DNA from: Myroides guanonis
GTDB lineage: Bacteria > Bacteroidota > Bacteroidia > Flavobacteriales > Flavobacteriaceae
Assembly (NCBI RefSeq): GCF_900114085.1
Contig: NZ_FORU01000001.1
Span: 186,206-250,205 of the forward strand
Direction: 5' to 3'
Length of the DNA stretch: 64,000 bases
Both the position numbers and the translations under genes were made by a program. Every line of letters begins with the position of its first letter. The stretch's first letter is position 1. Below are positions 62,187 to 64,000 of this stretch, in pieces. The notes beneath the pieces are model-generated. The model was not told where the DNA came from. It saw only the letters and a list, made by a program, of their open reading frames with translations, and made no database searches.

Positions 62187-63725
62187 ATGTTATCAAAGAT
62201 TTATGGTAGTGCAGTTTTGGGAATAGAAGCTGTTACAATTACGGTTGAAGTATATATAGATCAAGGTGTAAACTTCTATTTGGTAGGATTACCCGATAAT
62301 GCTGTTAAGGAAAGTAGTTATAGAATTGCAGCTGCGCTTAAAAATGTGGGATATCGTTTTCCTAATAGAAAAATTACTGTGAATATGGCACCAGCTGATT
62401 TGAGAAAAGAGGGTTCTGCATACGATTTAACCATTGCTATGGGTGTTTTACAGGCTTCTGAACAGATAAAGGCTCCCACTATTGGTTCTTATGTGATTAT
62501 GGGGGAATTATCTCTAGATGGTAGTCTACAGCCTATAAAAGGTGCTTTACCTATTACAATGAAAGCTAAGGAAGATGGATTTAAAGGAGTTATTCTTCCA
62601 ATTCAAAACTCAATGGAAGCTGCTTTGGTTGAAGGAATAAATGTATATGGAGTTAGAAATATTAAAGAAGTTATAGAGTTTTTTGAAGGAATTATTGAAA
62701 TTGAACCAACTACTATTGACGTAGCTTTAAGTCTTGGAGTGCTTGCTAAAGATTCTATGGAACTTGATTATAAGGATGTAAAAGGGCAAAATATTGTGAA
62801 GAGATGTATGGAGGTTGCAGCGGCTGGTGGGCATAATATTTTATTAATTGGCCCACCTGGTTCAGGTAAAACAATGATCGCAAAGCGACTACCTAGTATT
62901 TTACCTCCAATGAGTGTAGAAGAGGCATTAGAAACAACGAAAATACATAGTGTTGTAGGTAAAGTGAAGGATTTGTCTTTAATGAAGAATCGCCCATTTA
63001 GAAGTCCACATCATACAGCTTCAAGTGTTTCATTAGTAGGAGGGGGGAGTTATCCTCAACCAGGTGAGATATCTTTAGCGCATAATGGTGTTTTATTTCT
63101 CGATGAATTACCTGAATTTAAAAGGGAGGTTTTAGAAGTGATGAGACAACCTTTAGAAGATAGAGAAGTTACCATTGCTCGAGCTCGTTTTACAATTACT
63201 TATCCTTCTTCTTTTATGCTTGTAGCTAGTATGAATCCAAGTCCTAATGGATACTTTAATGATGCAGATTCATCTAGAACAACCAGTAAAGCAGATATGG
63301 ACCGATATTTAGGGAAAATATCTGGACCTTTATTAGATCGAATTGATATGCATGTGGAAGTAAGTCCATTACCTTTTGAATCATTGTCAAAGGCCGCTTT
63401 GGCTGAGAACAGTGATTCTATAAAGAAAAGAGTAGTTGCTGCTAGGTTAATTCAATCTCTTCGTTTTGAAAACTATAAGGGTATACATTATAATGCGCAA
63501 TTAAATACATCTCTATTAAGAAAGTATTGTGTATTAGATTCAGAGTCTTTGGAGTTATTGAAGATGGCTATGACTAAATTAAATTTATCTGGAAGAGCAT
63601 ATGATAGGATACTAAAGGTCGCTAGGACTATTGCGGATTTAGAGGCTTCAGAGACGATACAGTCTCATCACATCGGTGAAGCTATTCAATATAGGAGTTT
63701 GGATAGGGAAGGGTGGTTATACTGA
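62187..63725 (+). CDS. comM: YifB/ComM-family Mg-chelatase-like AAA+ ATPase
   Basis: 512 residues, the normal length. N-terminal S5/Lon-like domain (MLSKIYGSAVLGIEAVTITVEVYIDQGVNFYLVGLPDNAVKES; YDLTIAMGVLQAS). AAA+ core with Walker A GPPGSGKT (~residues 222-229), Walker B VLFLDELPEF (~303), and the family segment FRSPHHTASSVSLVGGGSYPQPGEISLAHNG. C-terminal helical domain with NLSGRAYDRILKVARTIADLE. ComM is a hexameric helicase promoting branch migration during natural transformation. Usually a single-copy housekeeping or competence gene. Confidence 0.96.
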   Translation: MLSKIYGSAVLGIEAVTITVEVYIDQGVNFYLVGLPDNAVKESSYRIAAALKNVGYRFPNRKITVNMAPADLRKEGSAYDLTIAMGVLQASEQIKAPTIGSYVIMGELSLDGSLQPIKGALPITMKAKEDGFKGVILPIQNSMEAALVEGINVYGVRNIKEVIEFFEGIIEIEPTTIDVALSLGVLAKDSMELDYKDVKGQNIVKRCMEVAAAGGHNILLIGPPGSGKTMIAKRLPSILPPMSVEEALETTKIHSVVGKVKDLSLMKNRPFRSPHHTASSVSLVGGGSYPQPGEISLAHNGVLFLDELPEFKREVLEVMRQPLEDREVTIARARFTITYPSSFMLVASMNPSPNGYFNDADSSRTTSKADMDRYLGKISGPLLDRIDMHVEVSPLPFESLSKAALAENSDSIKKRVVAARLIQSLRFENYKGIHYNAQLNTSLLRKYCVLDSESLELLKMAMTKLNLSGRAYDRILKVARTIADLEASETIQSHHIGEAIQYRSLDREGWLY

Positions 63726-63815
63726 CATATTACTAGAATTATCTATTATGATGGCTGCAAAATATTTCAAGTATTTAAAAAGCATATGGAATATCATGAA
63801 TTTTAGGAAAACAAA

Positions 63816-63859
63816 AAATGGCAAAATCGAAAGTGTATACACTTACAATTTTACCATTT
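63816..63859. terminator. long imperfect palindrome between convergent genes
   Basis: AAATGG...CCATTT outer arms, AAAAT/ATTTT middle arms and a 14-base perfect centre AAGTGTATACACTT. It lies between comM and the minus-strand gene entering from the right. It may be a bidirectional terminator or a protein-binding site. Confidence 0.5.
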
Positions 63860-63912
63860 CAATCTTATTTATTGATTAGCCTTTATTAAAAGGTTTATCA
63901 ATAATTATTCAA

Positions 63913-64000
63913 TTATTTAGATTCTAATTCATTCGCTTTAGCAGTCATTTCAAGTGCTCTATAAATGCCTAATAAAGTGCTTTTTGCTTCTTGATTATTA
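63913..64000 (-). CDS. 3' end of a gene that continues beyond the window
   Basis: Minus-strand frame open from the right edge to a TAA at 63915-63913, encoding ...NNQEAKSTLLGIYRALEMTA and KANELESK. Helical and charged. Too short to identify. Confidence 0.55.
   Translation of the reverse strand, partial: NNQEAKSTLLGIYRALEMTAKANELESK

Overview
The window is low-GC, AT-rich DNA from a member of the Bacteroidota, almost certainly a Flavobacteriaceae relative (Myroides/Flavobacterium-like; genus not proven). The signs are PorP/SprF and type B C-terminal sorting domains of the type IX secretion system (T9SS), flavobacterial promoters of the form TTG-N17..23-TAnnTTTG, a TonB receptor with a PepSY reductase-like partner, a DUF4382 lipoprotein, and large adhesins with choice-of-anchor domains. 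Nothing marks a plasmid or an intact prophage. No transposase, integrase, CRISPR array or rRNA was seen.

Layout. (A) 1-13242, all on the plus strand: an operon-like cell-surface cluster. It holds three fibre-like secreted proteins (the first cut by the window edge), a small secreted protein, a secreted RCC1-type propeller protein, a T9SS type B substrate, a PorP/SprF membrane protein, a PorE-like TPR/propeller/CRD/OmpA protein, a second OmpA protein and a CI/S24-type regulator that lacks the peptidase dyad. (B) 13885-20100: small stress or envelope proteins (DUF4382 lipoprotein, DUF6496, lmo0937-like, DUF4142), galE and a GT8-like glycosyltransferase, with decayed gene fragments at 16199-16285 and 20092-20379. 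(C) 20599-25845: a five-gene cassette read here as a chaperone-usher-like system. It has two pilin-like paralogues, a two-domain Ig-like chaperone candidate, an 892-residue outer-membrane barrel with usher-like features, and a further small subunit. This is the best candidate for an undescribed system.

(D) 26129-28298: a SulP anion transporter and a GNAT acetyltransferase. (E) 28623-35201 and 45925-52041: two giant T9SS type B adhesins built from repeated choice-of-anchor J plus Fn3-like units. Between them lie a TonB receptor/PepSY pair, an OsmC protein, the decayed remnant of a third adhesin (39749-41155, minus strand), a VOC protein, one elongator and two initiator Met tRNA genes, and a membrane-bound TPR-HTH regulator directly upstream of the second adhesin. 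(F) 52761-64000: an FAD monooxygenase with an unusual N-terminal cysteine-rich extension, a MetA-like outer-membrane protein, a truncated methyltransferase-like gene, an RND efflux operon (adaptor, pump, outer-membrane factor, minus strand), comM/yifB, and the 3' end of a gene that leaves the window.

Taken together the region is devoted to the cell envelope and surface: several independent routes for placing adhesive proteins on the cell, plus uptake and efflux systems. Functions are inferred from recognisable motifs and order only. No database search was possible.
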